Assembly: GCA_039545355.1 (NCBI GenBank)
Contig: BCJJ01000020.1
Coordinates: forward strand, 434,001-498,000
DNA length: 64,000 bases
Direction of reading: 5' to 3'
From: Trichosporon coremiiforme
Taxonomy: Eukaryota; Basidiomycota; Tremellomycetes; Trichosporonales; Trichosporonaceae
Shown piece by piece: positions 55,097 to 64,000 of this stretch (the stretch's first letter is position 1; each line of letters starts with the position of its first letter). The notes under the pieces were generated by a model. The model did not search any database. It saw nothing but the letters and a program-made list of their open reading frames with translations, and was not told the DNA's origin. Made by a program: the position numbers and the translations under genes.

Positions 55097-57580
55097 CTAT
55101 GCTCCGTTCTCCTGGGCCTCCAAAGCAATCTGGGCTTCAAGGACGACCTTGTCTTCCTCCAATCCCTCGATGGATTCTGCAAGTCTCCGCCTCTCGTCGA
55201 TGAGCTCTCCGTACTTCGCCTGGAGATCCCGCTCTCTTCGCTCCAGCTTCTCGACCTCCATCCGCTTCTGCTCGATACGAGACGGGATGGCGGCCATTTC
55301 CATAGACTTCAGCATCTCGAACGTTTCGAGGTCGCGCTGCGTCTGCTGAATCTCCTCCATCGTGGAAAGGATAGACGCCCGGGTTTTCGCGTTGATGGCG
55401 TTGTAGCCACCGAGCTGCTTCGAGAGCTTCTTCTCCGCCTTCGTGGCCCTGGTGGCAGAAGCGATCATACGGTCCTTCGACGATCCGATCATGGCAGAGT
55501 AAGCCTGGCGGCGCTGCTCAGACGACAGGTCCGCGGGGTCGACCCACCCCATGCCGGGGAGGTATACGAATTTCGGGGCAATCTCCGCCCAAGAGTCAGC
55601 GAAAGCGTCGGCCGACTCCTCCGCCTGGGACCCGATGACAAGGCGGACCTGCTCCTCGTTGGCACCGGGAAGGCCTAGAGCGCCGGCGAGCTCAGCATGA
55701 ATCAGACCCTTGGCAGAAGCGACGTGCTCGTCCTCGGGCATGTCGTACTCGCTGGGCTGCAGTGACGAGCTGCCGGGCACCGGGTGAGCAAGCGAGTCGT
55801 GCTTCATGAGCTGCGCCATCTCGACGTTGATGAGATTGATGGCAGCCGTCAGGGAAGCGTCAACATCGTCGAGAGTGCTGCTCAGCTGGCGGAGCAAGGC
55901 GCGCTCGTCGATGTTGGCAGGACGAGGAAGACCCTTCTTGACGACCTGCGAACGGCGCGCAAGCTCCAGGCGCTCCTCCTCCTCGCGAGCCGCCTTGAGG
56001 CGAGCATCACGCTCGGCAGCGTCTTCCTCAGTGAGAGGGACATCCTCGTCCTCCTCTTCGTCTTCCTCGACCTCATCCGTGAGCTCGAAGTTGTTCTCGG
56101 GCTTGGGCAGCGAGGCGAATCCAGCCTTGAGGGCTCGGCGGGCGTCCTTCATACGGCGGCGGTCGTCGGCGGGTGTCTCTCCCCAGCCGGCACCGGCAGG
56201 GGTGTTGAGAGCAAGGTTGTCACGTGGGGTCCTAAGTGGAGTAGCACCGGGGAGACCGCGAGGCGTCGCCATGGCTCCGCGAGCAGGGGTGGCGAGAGGG
56301 TTTGGCGTCGAGGCGATGTTGTGGCGAGGGGTAGCGGAGTAGCCAGTTCCGGGGGCGGCCTCCTCGTGCATGGGAGTGTTCTCCTCACCGAGGAGCGGGG
56401 TCTGGACGGAGGACATGTTGCGCAGGTTGCGGGCTTCAGCCAGGATGGTATCCTGTCCGGAAGCGGAGGCGACCTGGGGCGTACGAGCCATACGAGCCTG
56501 CTTGAGGTTCTCGTACTCGCCGACCAGCTGGTCAGTGGCTCCACCGGTGGATCCAACGAGCTCCTTGGCAGCCTCGCCAGCCTGACCAATTTTGACGATC
56601 TCCTCGAGCTCAGCCTCGCCAACCTGGGGTGTCGGGAGGTTGAGACCCTTGCGGCGGATAGACCTCTCCTGCTCCTTCAGCTTGCGGATCTGAGCCTCAC
56701 GCTGCTGAACGAACGCGGTTGCGGATCCAGGCTTCGCCTTGTCCTTATCCTCGTCCGTCTTGCGGCGCTTCGCCTCCTTGGCCTCAGCCTCCTCTAGCTC
56801 CTGTCGCCTCTTGCCGTCGAGAGACTTCAGGCTGTGGCCGATCAGGGGCGCGTAAGTCTTCGCCTTCTCCTCGGTCGTGTCGTAGAATCCGGCCATGGGC
56901 TGCTTCTCGAAGGGGATGTCCTCATTGTAGTCCATACCCTTCTTCTTCTTCGTCTGGCGGAGGTTGATGCCGGCGGCCTTGAGCTCGCGCTTCTTCTGGA
57001 GGAAGGCGACGCGGCGGGCCTCCTCGAGCTGCCTCTCACGCGCTTTCCGCTTCGCCTTCTTGCCCTGCGTGTTCGCCAGACGCGCACGCGCCTCGGACAG
57101 CATCTCCTTCTCATCGTCGTCCATGTCAACCGGATCGGGGCGCGCCGGTCGCGTCTCGGGGTCGGTGTCGATCTCGCCGACACGCAAGCCGCCGATGGCC
57201 GGCTTCGAGTTCTCGTTCTCGCCATCGCCGAGGCCGAGCTCCTCATTCTCCGCGTTCTCGGCGTCGTCGAGCAGCTTCTGGTATCGCTCCAGACACTGGG
57301 TCGCGGTGCGGCCGACAATAGGTGCGATTGTGCGCCATTGTGTCGGCATCAGCTTGGCGAGGTGCAGCAGCTTCTCGTCCTCGGTCTTGCTCCACTCAAC
57401 TTTCTTGATCGAGGGATCGAGCCACTCGTACCATCGCGCCTTGCATTGCTTGGGCGTCTTTCGGACGAGCAGCGACGAGATTCGTGCCCACTGGTTCTTG
57501 CCGTATTTGGAGATGGCGGCCTTGAGGATCTCGTCCTCGGTGTTACGCCACACACCTCCTTTGATGATGACGCGGACCAT
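55097..57580 (-). CDS. CEF1: Pre-mRNA-splicing factor Cef1/CDC5L
   Basis: A single uninterrupted exon encodes 827 residues, close to the usual ~800 for CDC5L. The start MVRVIIKGGVWRNTEDEILK is nearly invariant in the family. Two Myb repeats follow with tryptophans at 11, 31, 50 and 63, 82. The linker KKVEWSKTEDEKLLHLAKLM and TATQCLERYQKLLD are as expected. Then come the basic helical segment (ARLANTQGKKAKRKARERQL), KKKGMDYNEDIPFEKQP, a TP-rich region (ATPRGLPGATPLRTPRD), and C-terminal coiled coils with LPGMGWVDPADLSSEQRRQA. Cef1/CDC5L is a core member of the NineTeen/Prp19 complex in the active spliceosome. It is divergent from PDCD5, with 259 bp between starts. Confidence 0.97.
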   Translation of the reverse strand: MVRVIIKGGVWRNTEDEILKAAISKYGKNQWARISSLLVRKTPKQCKARWYEWLDPSIKKVEWSKTEDEKLLHLAKLMPTQWRTIAPIVGRTATQCLERYQKLLDDAENAENEELGLGDGENENSKPAIGGLRVGEIDTDPETRPARPDPVDMDDDEKEMLSEARARLANTQGKKAKRKARERQLEEARRVAFLQKKRELKAAGINLRQTKKKKGMDYNEDIPFEKQPMAGFYDTTEEKAKTYAPLIGHSLKSLDGKRRQELEEAEAKEAKRRKTDEDKDKAKPGSATAFVQQREAQIRKLKEQERSIRRKGLNLPTPQVGEAELEEIVKIGQAGEAAKELVGSTGGATDQLVGEYENLKQARMARTPQVASASGQDTILAEARNLRNMSSVQTPLLGEENTPMHEEAAPGTGYSATPRHNIASTPNPLATPARGAMATPRGLPGATPLRTPRDNLALNTPAGAGWGETPADDRRRMKDARRALKAGFASLPKPENNFELTDEVEEDEEEDEDVPLTEEDAAERDARLKAAREEEERLELARRSQVVKKGLPRPANIDERALLRQLSSTLDDVDASLTAAINLINVEMAQLMKHDSLAHPVPGSSSLQPSEYDMPEDEHVASAKGLIHAELAGALGLPGANEEQVRLVIGSQAEESADAFADSWAEIAPKFVYLPGMGWVDPADLSSEQRRQAYSAMIGSSKDRMIASATRATKAEKKLSKQLGGYNAINAKTRASILSTMEEIQQTQRDLETFEMLKSMEMAAIPSRIEQKRMEVEKLERRERDLQAKYGELIDERRRLAESIEGLEEDKVVLEAQIALEAQENGA

Positions 57581-57839
57581 GGTGAATCAGCTGCCCCTTT
57601 GTCGCTCGTTCCAATGAACTGTCGAACTGTCGATGTGTCGATCGATGAGAGTCAGAGGTATGTAGCAGCGAGGTTCGACCCGGCCTGAGTAATGAAGTCA
57701 CTTCGAGATCGGTAAGTGGCAAACAGTGGCGGCCTTTCGGCGATATGGTCACGTGGCGTGGTTCGCTCTCGATCTGTACGTCACTGACCGAGATGTCTGT
57801 CGCCTGACCTTATTCACACCTTCAGTAACTCAGTCCACC
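57581..57839. promoter_or_regulatory. Divergent promoter region between Cef1 and PDCD5
   Basis: These 259 bp separate opposite start codons, a likely shared promoter for two housekeeping genes. No specific site is nameable. Confidence 0.5.
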
Positions 57840-58628
57840 ATGTCCTTCCAACTTCCGGCCGGTATGCGACCCGCTCAGGCGCCCCAGAAGGGCATGAGCG
57901 AGGAGGAGCGCGCTCAGCAGCAGCAGCAACAGCAGCAGCGCGAGGAGATGAAGCGCCAGATGATCCAGGCTATGCTGGAGCCCGAGGCGAGGGAGAGGCG
58001 TGAGTGTCCATGACGGTGCTTGTGAACAGCTAGACGACAGAGCAAACTTCCATTAGGATGCTCTCCATGAGCTGGGAAATACTGGCTCCATCGTCGTGGC
58101 TTGACATCCGTGCTCCTCGTGCCGATCGCTCGACTTTGAGCATGCGTCAGAACGCGGAGAAGTGCCGTTCACATGCGAGCTTCCTCATTGTTGCGTGCAT
58201 AGCTGACTTCAGTTTCCCGGATATCGCTCACCCGCCCTCAGCTCGCCCAGCAGGTTGAAGAGATCCTCGTGCGCATGGGATCCGGCGGCCAGATCCGCGG
58301 CAAGGTTTCCGACGAGGCGCTGAAGGGGCTCCTGGAGCAGGTGAGTGTCGCAGGTACACCATGTACTTCTAAGAGTATTTGGTATAGCTATGCCCGGGCT
58401 TCGATGGTAAAGCTAACAGCAGGTCTCCTCGTCCTCGCAGCCCAAGCCTCAGTCCTCCGCGCCTGAACGCGCCGGAACCCGCAGGCTCGGCGGAGGCATC
58501 ACCGTGAGTATTACACTGCCCCCAGTCCAGGATACAACTTCCTTCACAGCTACGAAGTGCTCCAGGAAGCTAATCTTCAGATCCAGCGCAAGCGCGACGA
58601 CTCGGACTCGGATGAGTACGACCTCTGA
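57840..58628 (+). CDS. PDCD5/TFAR19 family protein
   Basis: Four exons (57840-57999, 58213-58340, 58441-58503, 58581-58628) join with consistent phases to 132 residues, the usual size. After a Gln-rich charged helix come MIQAMLEPEARERLSRISLT, then RPQLAQQVEEILVRMGSGGQ and IRGKVSDEALKGLLEQ, matching the PDCD5 core (ARxRLxxLxLVKPExxxxVExxLxxMAxxGQ...KVSExxL). The acidic tail DDSDSDEYDL ends the protein. Human PDCD5 is linked to apoptosis and binds the CCT chaperonin; archaeal and fungal members suggest an older role. The first intron is long (213 bp). Hpm1 follows on the same strand 334 bp downstream. Confidence 0.93.
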
Positions 58629-58962
58629 GCTGCCCGAGTGGACTCTGTATCTGGATCGCTTCGCAGGGAAAGACGGCTACGACACTGTTGATATAATATT
58701 CACATGCATGCATAATAGCACATCGCCGACCTTCTCTTCCTTCCATACTTCTCTTCGCTGTCTTTGCTTGCACCACGACGCCGAGCTGCTCATCGTCGAG
58801 AACATGCTCTTGGCAACGCTTATCATTCCGTGACGTGTAAATCGACGCAGGATTCAAGATTATGACGCCGAAGCCGGTGGAGGTGTGGAGGTCGTTCCAA
58901 AAGTTGAGCCGCCGAGTGCTCATGGAGACGCAGTTCAGCAACGTTATCCACCACTACCAGCT

Positions 58963-60492
58963 ATGTTCAAGTTCGACTTTGACGTGGAGGCCGAGGAGCC
59001 TCAGGCGTCCGGATCGACCGTTCCTACCCCTCTGAGGCGCGGCGAGGTCAAGCCCAGCCACGACATCAGCCTGAAGGACCTCGTAAGTGTGCACTGGCCA
59101 CTCCAGCCTGCCTGACAACATCTGCGCAGTGCGTCGCCGTGGTTATGGACATGCAGCACTGCGTAGTAGGGTCAGTACCGCTTTCTTGTTACCACGCGAT
59201 GGGGAACGTCTGCGGCACCGGCGGAGTAGGCGACACTCTTGGCAGCAGCGCAGCTGTGATCTCAATCCACAAGCTGACAACAGATTGCGACCCTTCCGGC
59301 CGACATCTCCTACACGCCCCTCACCCACCCGGTATCAAGCTACGACACTCCCCTCCTGAAACGTGATTTGTACGACGCGCGTTTCCAGCTTGCGCAGGGC
59401 GACAGCACCAAGGGCGAGGAGGCGCAGTACGTCGACGCCGAGACAGACCTAATCCCGGGAGAGTACGAGGGCGGTCTGAAGTCGTGGGAGGGCGGTCTCG
59501 ACCTCGTCGAGGTCATGCACCGTGCGCTCGGTACTGAGGCTGCTCTCGGAGAGTGGTGCTCCGGTGCGCGTGTGCTCGAGGTCGGATGCGGAACGGGACT
59601 GCCGTCCGCGTACCTGCTGCGGAGCATCCTGGCCTTGCAGACGGAGGGAAGCAAGGGCAAGACGAAGGGGGGCGACGCTGCGAAGGAGGAGAGGCGGAAA
59701 ACTATTCTGCACTTGCAGGACTACAACCTCCCCGTCCTGTCTCTTGTCACCCTCCCGAACCTCATCCTCGCCACTCTGCCCTTCCTCCCCGACTCTGCGC
59801 GGGGATGCGCCATGGCCCAGATCGTCGGCGACGAGGAGGACATCCCCTTCAGCCCCAAGCTCCCCGGTACGCTTGAGCTGAGCCCGGCGGTCCTCGATGC
59901 ATTCCAAAGCGCACTCGAGGACGCCGGCGTCGCGCTGCGTTTCACGCACGGCGATTGGAGCGGCATGGCCGCCGAGGTCGCGAAGGAGACTCCATATAAC
60001 CTCGTTCTGACCGCCGAGACCATTTATGCCGAGGGCTCAGTTGGTGCGCTCCTCGATTTGCTCAAGGCTGCCGCGCGGGATGGGGACGTCAAGGTCGTCA
60101 AGGAGATCAAAGCGACCAGCGACGACACTGTTGAGCAGGCCCTTGATGGACTCGCGCTCGACAACTGGGCCAAGAAGCCACTTAGGGAGCAGAGCGTGAT
60201 TCTGCTCGCAGCGAAGGTGAGTGCACTCGGTGGTGGCCGTGCTCCCTCTTATATGGCGTTGCACGTGGGCCTGGACATGCGCATCTCCAGCGCGTCCGAT
60301 GTAGAAGGGGTTGGAATGGGACGGGCGGCTGGGTAAACGCACACCAGAAGCTGACGACAGGTTCTCTACTTCGGCGTCGGTGGCGGTCTCGAGTCCTTCC
60401 TCGGTCAGGTCCGCGCTGCTGGCGGCTGGTCGACCCGTGTCCGCGAATGGGTCAAGGGTGTCGGTCGCTCAATCGTGCGCATTGGCTTCTAA
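58963..60492 (+). CDS. HPM1: Histidine protein methyltransferase Hpm1/METTL18
   Basis: Three exons (58963-59082, 59284-60216, 60361-60492) join in phase 0 to 394 residues. The start MFKFDFDVEAEEPQASG is typical of the family, as is DLIPGEYEGGLKSWEGGLDL before the SAM-binding motif I VLEVGCGTG (~residue 137). Motif post-I HLQDYN, the acidic HGDW segment and LTAETIYAEG follow. The C-terminus, VLYFGVGGGLESF, is restored by the last splice junction. Yeast Hpm1 methylates a histidine of ribosomal protein Rpl3 (uL3), as does human METTL18. Intron 1 (201 bp) is long for this genome and could hide a small alternative exon. Confidence 0.93.
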
Positions 60493-61491
60493 TTGCGCGC
60501 ACCATTTGCACCGCTGTGCTGGATCCCCTCTCCGCCGCCAATCTCATGGAGACTATGAGACCGCTGTTTCGGAGTCCGTGCCAGTCTGCATCAGTCCGCG
60601 ACAATGCGCGGCAGCGGGCAACGGGGACGGCGAGGCCAATAGCGACAGATTCACACAACCCGGTCACAGAGACAGACTCGCGGGTGAACCGCGACACCTA
60701 GTTCCTCCCATTCATAGATGCAGTATGTACGCTTTTTCTTTGACCTGACCGATCTTCGGTCCGCATCGCCTCGGTCAGCTCGGCCAGCTAGACCGTCGAC
60801 CAGCGGCAGTGACGGCGTGGCGCAAGCTTCGACGCGATACAATGTGGTTTGGGAACGTGTGCAGCTTGTTCAGCGGGGGGAATTATTTACTTCTCTCCGG
60901 GCCAGGGCTGCAGAGGAGTAGTAGTGGGTAGAGAGCGGCGTACGACGCCGTCGTGACCGCAGATGGTGTATGTGGAAGGTGTGATACGGTTCATCTCCCC
61001 TATCGATAAGGTTTGGCCAGACATTCAGATGATGCCAGCAGCTCCCTCTCGCTGCTCCGGGTCCCGGGCCTGGCGGATGGTTTCATGTCACGCCCCCTCC
61101 CGGTGTGTCAGTGCTGCCAAGGACAGGCATGACATCCATGAGAGTGCTGTAAAGGACAATGATGTCGGCCGACTAGTGACTCGCAAGACACCGTTACGAC
61201 AGCGTACGAGAGGGAGACTAGACCCGCAAGGGCCGCAGTATTCTATAAGGGTCCCCAGCGGGCTGGTCTTGCCCGCTGATCCCTTTGCTTTCAAGCAGCC
61301 GCCTGCCAGGCCAGTCAGGCGCTCCATACCTGTGTCCTGCACATCCTTTGTCCTGCCTAAGGATCCTGCATCGTTGTCCTATCTGCAGCGCTCTACGGCC
61401 GGTAGAACAGAAATTGTCACCATAGCGTGGGAACGTGAGGGAGCATGCAGCTTGCATCTCGCGATCTCACGTCTCTGAGACAGAGGAACGC

Positions 61492-61527
61492 GGAGGTACA
61501 GAGGTACGAGGAGGTACAGAGGTACGC
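61492..61527 (+). repeat. Two-copy 18-bp tandem repeat
   Basis: The unit GGAGGTACAGAGGTACGA is repeated twice with one change at the last base. It is intergenic with no known role. Confidence 0.85.
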
Positions 61528-62858
61528 TTGTGACTGGCGGGAGCGTGCCAGCGTACCTTCCTATGGTACCAGTGTAACGCTCCTCCGATCGCTCCGCCTT
61601 CTCCGGGCTCGTGGCTGGCTCTGCTCAGCAGAGAGCGAGACACACATCTGGTCACACTTTACAAGTTGCGGTGAGCGTGTCAGTTGTGCCCTGCACCGTC
61701 TTCTCCGCGGTTCTTTGTCATATCGGCTGAACCTTGCGACACAGCGCCGGTATCGCGGAATCTGGGGGCGAAGGGGACTGCAGGACGCCACCACAAGCCT
61801 CGCAGCCATGGGCTGCGCGCGGCGTGGCTCGGCATGCGCGGCGCCGCGATCTGCTCCGAACCGCCTGCCGCGGCGTGCGCGTGCGCAGGATCGTCACAGG
61901 AACCACAGGGCAGGAGTGGCGATCCTGCACAGCACCACACTGCCGACCGGCCAGGCCGGCTGACGCAGACGTACGCATACCACACGCTGCCCACTGCAAG
62001 GAACAGCTAGTCGCCCGCTGCTCGCAAGTCTCCGTTCCCGACGCATGCGGCAAGTACGTGGGTGTGCGTACGGGAGTGCGTACTCCCCAACAGGAGGAGA
62101 AGTGCGGAATATTTGGCGCAGAAACACAAGAAGACGCAGGAGAGTCGAGCCTAATGTGCGTCTGCTCAGTTGTTTCCACAGCGAAACCGGCGAAGCTTGA
62201 AGTTTACAGTTGTGCCTGTTGTTCCTGGTTCCTCGTCATGCTGGCCCTGGTATTGTCCCCCTTCTGCACCTGTTCTTCTATTCAAGAACGCCGAGCTCAG
62301 GCGTGCACAATAACGAGATTCTGGACGCATTCCGTAACTTGATCATGCATAGATTGCTCATCAACGGAGAACGGGCAAGTGGGTCAGGAGTCCGGAAAGA
62401 GCGCCAGGAGCGCGCTGCGCTCAGGCCGCACACGCCAAGGGATAGTGGGCGCACGGCGGTTACAGGCTCAGATATTCGCGCCACCATGCGCGCTGCGCCA
62501 TGGCGTTCGGGCGCTCACCGGAGGCAGCACGTCAGGACCAGGGCATGTCACTGGATCAGCACGGGCAGAGGGGCTGTCGCATGTGTTGTGGGGCTTGCGC
62601 CCACCCCCTTCTGTGCTTCCATTCCCTTTGTGCAGCATTGTACTGACTGCGCTGAAGCACGCACTGGATCCATTGAGTGAAGAACGAAGGACTCTCTGGG
62701 CCATTGACTGTGCGCTCATGAGGCTTGAGGCGCAGTCCACGGCCTTGCACTAATGTGCAGACATGAGCGGGCGCGCAGCGCACAGAACAAAACCCTAGAG
62801 CTGATAGTCTAGAGGGGATAGTCGCTCATGGGTGCCAGAGCTGGAATCGCCTAGCCGC

Positions 62859-62888
62859 GGTCTAGCCTTTAGCGGTCTAGCCTTTAGC
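62859..62888 (+). repeat. Two-copy 15-bp tandem repeat
   Basis: The unit GGTCTAGCCTTTAGC is repeated twice exactly, followed by a partial GATCTAGC. It is intergenic. Confidence 0.85.
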
Positions 62889-64000
62889 GATCTAGCGATA
62901 GTCGCCACCTGGGCGGACACGTGAGTACAACGCTGAACCGAGTACTAACGCTGGCTTTCTTGAGCTGGCCGGCATGGCCGGGTACTCAATCCGGTGGCAT
63001 TGACCGGGCGACCGGGAGGCGGCAGCAGGATCAGAGAAGCCCTCGGATTCCCAAGACGCTAGTTGCATTACGTTACATCGAACATGGTCGCGTCGGGACT
63101 TGTTTCCTTCGCTTGCTTCTGTGGTTCCTTCCTTGTCAGCGTTCATGGCATGGGACGTTTGCGGGAGAGCGAGGCGTAGGGCAATGTGCGGGTTGAGGAG
63201 TGCAGGATACATGACATGGAGAAGCAGTTGGAATCACGTCCCGAGCTCGCGAGATGTCCATTCAGACATTCAGCAGCGGTCCCTTGTCTAGCATGGCTGA
63301 GCCTGATAGAGCCTGATAGCGTCTGATGGTCTCGAGACCCCGAGGATCCTTCCGCTCGATGCTGCCGTTCTCCTTAGACTGAAGCTCGGACCCTTTGCAT
63401 TCCCTGAATGGTCCCTGGACAGCCCTGGTGCCTGGTCGTTCCTCCTCTTCGCCGCTGGTATCGGGCGGCCAGCTCTTGGTCGAAATGACTCAGCGGGGCT
63501 GCCTATAACTCTCGCGACCCTGGCTCGAGCCGAGAACATTTGCCTCTCCTTGTGCTTCCAAGGTCCTCTCGACTGGCCGGCCGGCTTTGCGCTCCTCTCC
63601 ACACTGCGCAAGCCTCATTGCAGCTGGCTTTAGACTTCTTCTTGCTCTTCAAGTCTGATCATCGTCACTTCTCTCACACCATCGATACCGAGTTCGAGCA
63701 TCTGACGTGCTGAGCATCCGAGCACTGATCGACACGGCTGGAATCCGCACACCCACTCGAAGCAAAGACCGGGACCCAGCAGCTCGGCTCCCAACATTAC
63801 CCGCGGATACCACTCTTCCTTCCGTTCTCGACTTGAATCGAAGCGATCGAAGAGCCATTCCTTCTTACGGTATTCGCGCACGCCCCAATCCACCATCTTA
63901 GCGTCTAGCCCAGACTACCCCCGCCACGTCAAGGCAGCTTTTGGGCGTTCACATTGCACGACCTAGTGCTCGTGACAGTGACCTCGAGTTCGACTTAAGC

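Larger units (their letters stand above)
60493..64000. other. 3.5-kb intergenic region at right edge
   Basis: No gene is supported. Small tandem repeats are present: two 18-bp units at 61492-61527 (GGAGGTACAGAGGTACGA) and two 15-bp units at 62859-62888 (GGTCTAGCCTTTAGC). From about 63600 the plus strand is CT-rich, like the leaders of other genes here, so a plus-strand gene may start just beyond the window. Confidence 0.5.

Noticed and set aside
55784..56797. 337-codon plus-strand ORF
   Set aside because: It is antisense to Cef1, whose family match is unambiguous.
1..64000. CRISPR array, phage or bacterial operon structures
   Set aside because: Spliced eukaryotic genes occur throughout. No regular spacer-repeat arrays or phage genes were seen.

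Overview
The window is nuclear DNA of a fungus. Its protein genes are GC-rich and carry many short (about 37-200 bp, mostly 40-80 bp) GT-AG introns with GCTGAC/CTAAC-type branch points close to the 3' splice site. CT-rich leaders precede several start codons. Gene content (TSC1, a Bqt4-like protein, pinin, Sec3, Cef1/CDC5L, PDCD5, a velvet factor, a GT17 enzyme) fits a basidiomycete yeast, most likely Tremellomycetes and perhaps Trichosporonales. That placement is an inference from intron style and gene content.

Left part (1-28.6 kb). The 5' end of an ETF-alpha gene leaves the window at the left edge. A gene-poor stretch with a complete Tc1-type DNA transposon (2956-4712) follows. A dense block of housekeeping and regulatory genes comes next: a GT17 glycosyltransferase, a SET-domain lysine methyltransferase, a Bqt4-like inner-nuclear-membrane protein, a Sak1/CaMKK-type kinase, an Sfp1-like zinc-finger protein, Mrt4 (ribosome assembly), TSC1/hamartin and pinin. 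Two gene pairs here are divergent (SET/Bqt4 and Mrt4/TSC1), and others converge with less than 100 bp between them. Several genes belong to growth control: the Snf1-activating kinase, TSC1 upstream of TORC1, Sfp1 for ribosome genes, and Mrt4 for 60S assembly. Physical closeness does not prove co-regulation.

Middle part (28.6-50.9 kb). This block looks almost gene-free by ORF length and is visibly lower in GC. It holds three intron-containing tRNA genes near its two edges (Phe and Lys at 31.1-31.8 kb, Gly at 50.6 kb), two gene relics, and a second copy of the Tc1 element (43074-44830) that differs by one base, a nonsense change in the transposase. It also holds one complete seven-exon velvet-domain gene (38816-40143, minus strand) that no single long ORF reveals. 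I could not resolve the rest. It may hide further intron-rich genes, decayed genes, or a heterochromatic or centromere-like domain.

Right part (50.9-64 kb). The exocyst subunit Sec3 and the splicing factor Cef1/CDC5L lie in tandem on the minus strand. PDCD5 and the histidine protein methyltransferase Hpm1/METTL18 lie in tandem on the plus strand, with Cef1 and PDCD5 divergent. The last 3.5 kb has no gene I can support and ends in a CT-rich stretch that may be the leader of a gene beyond the window.
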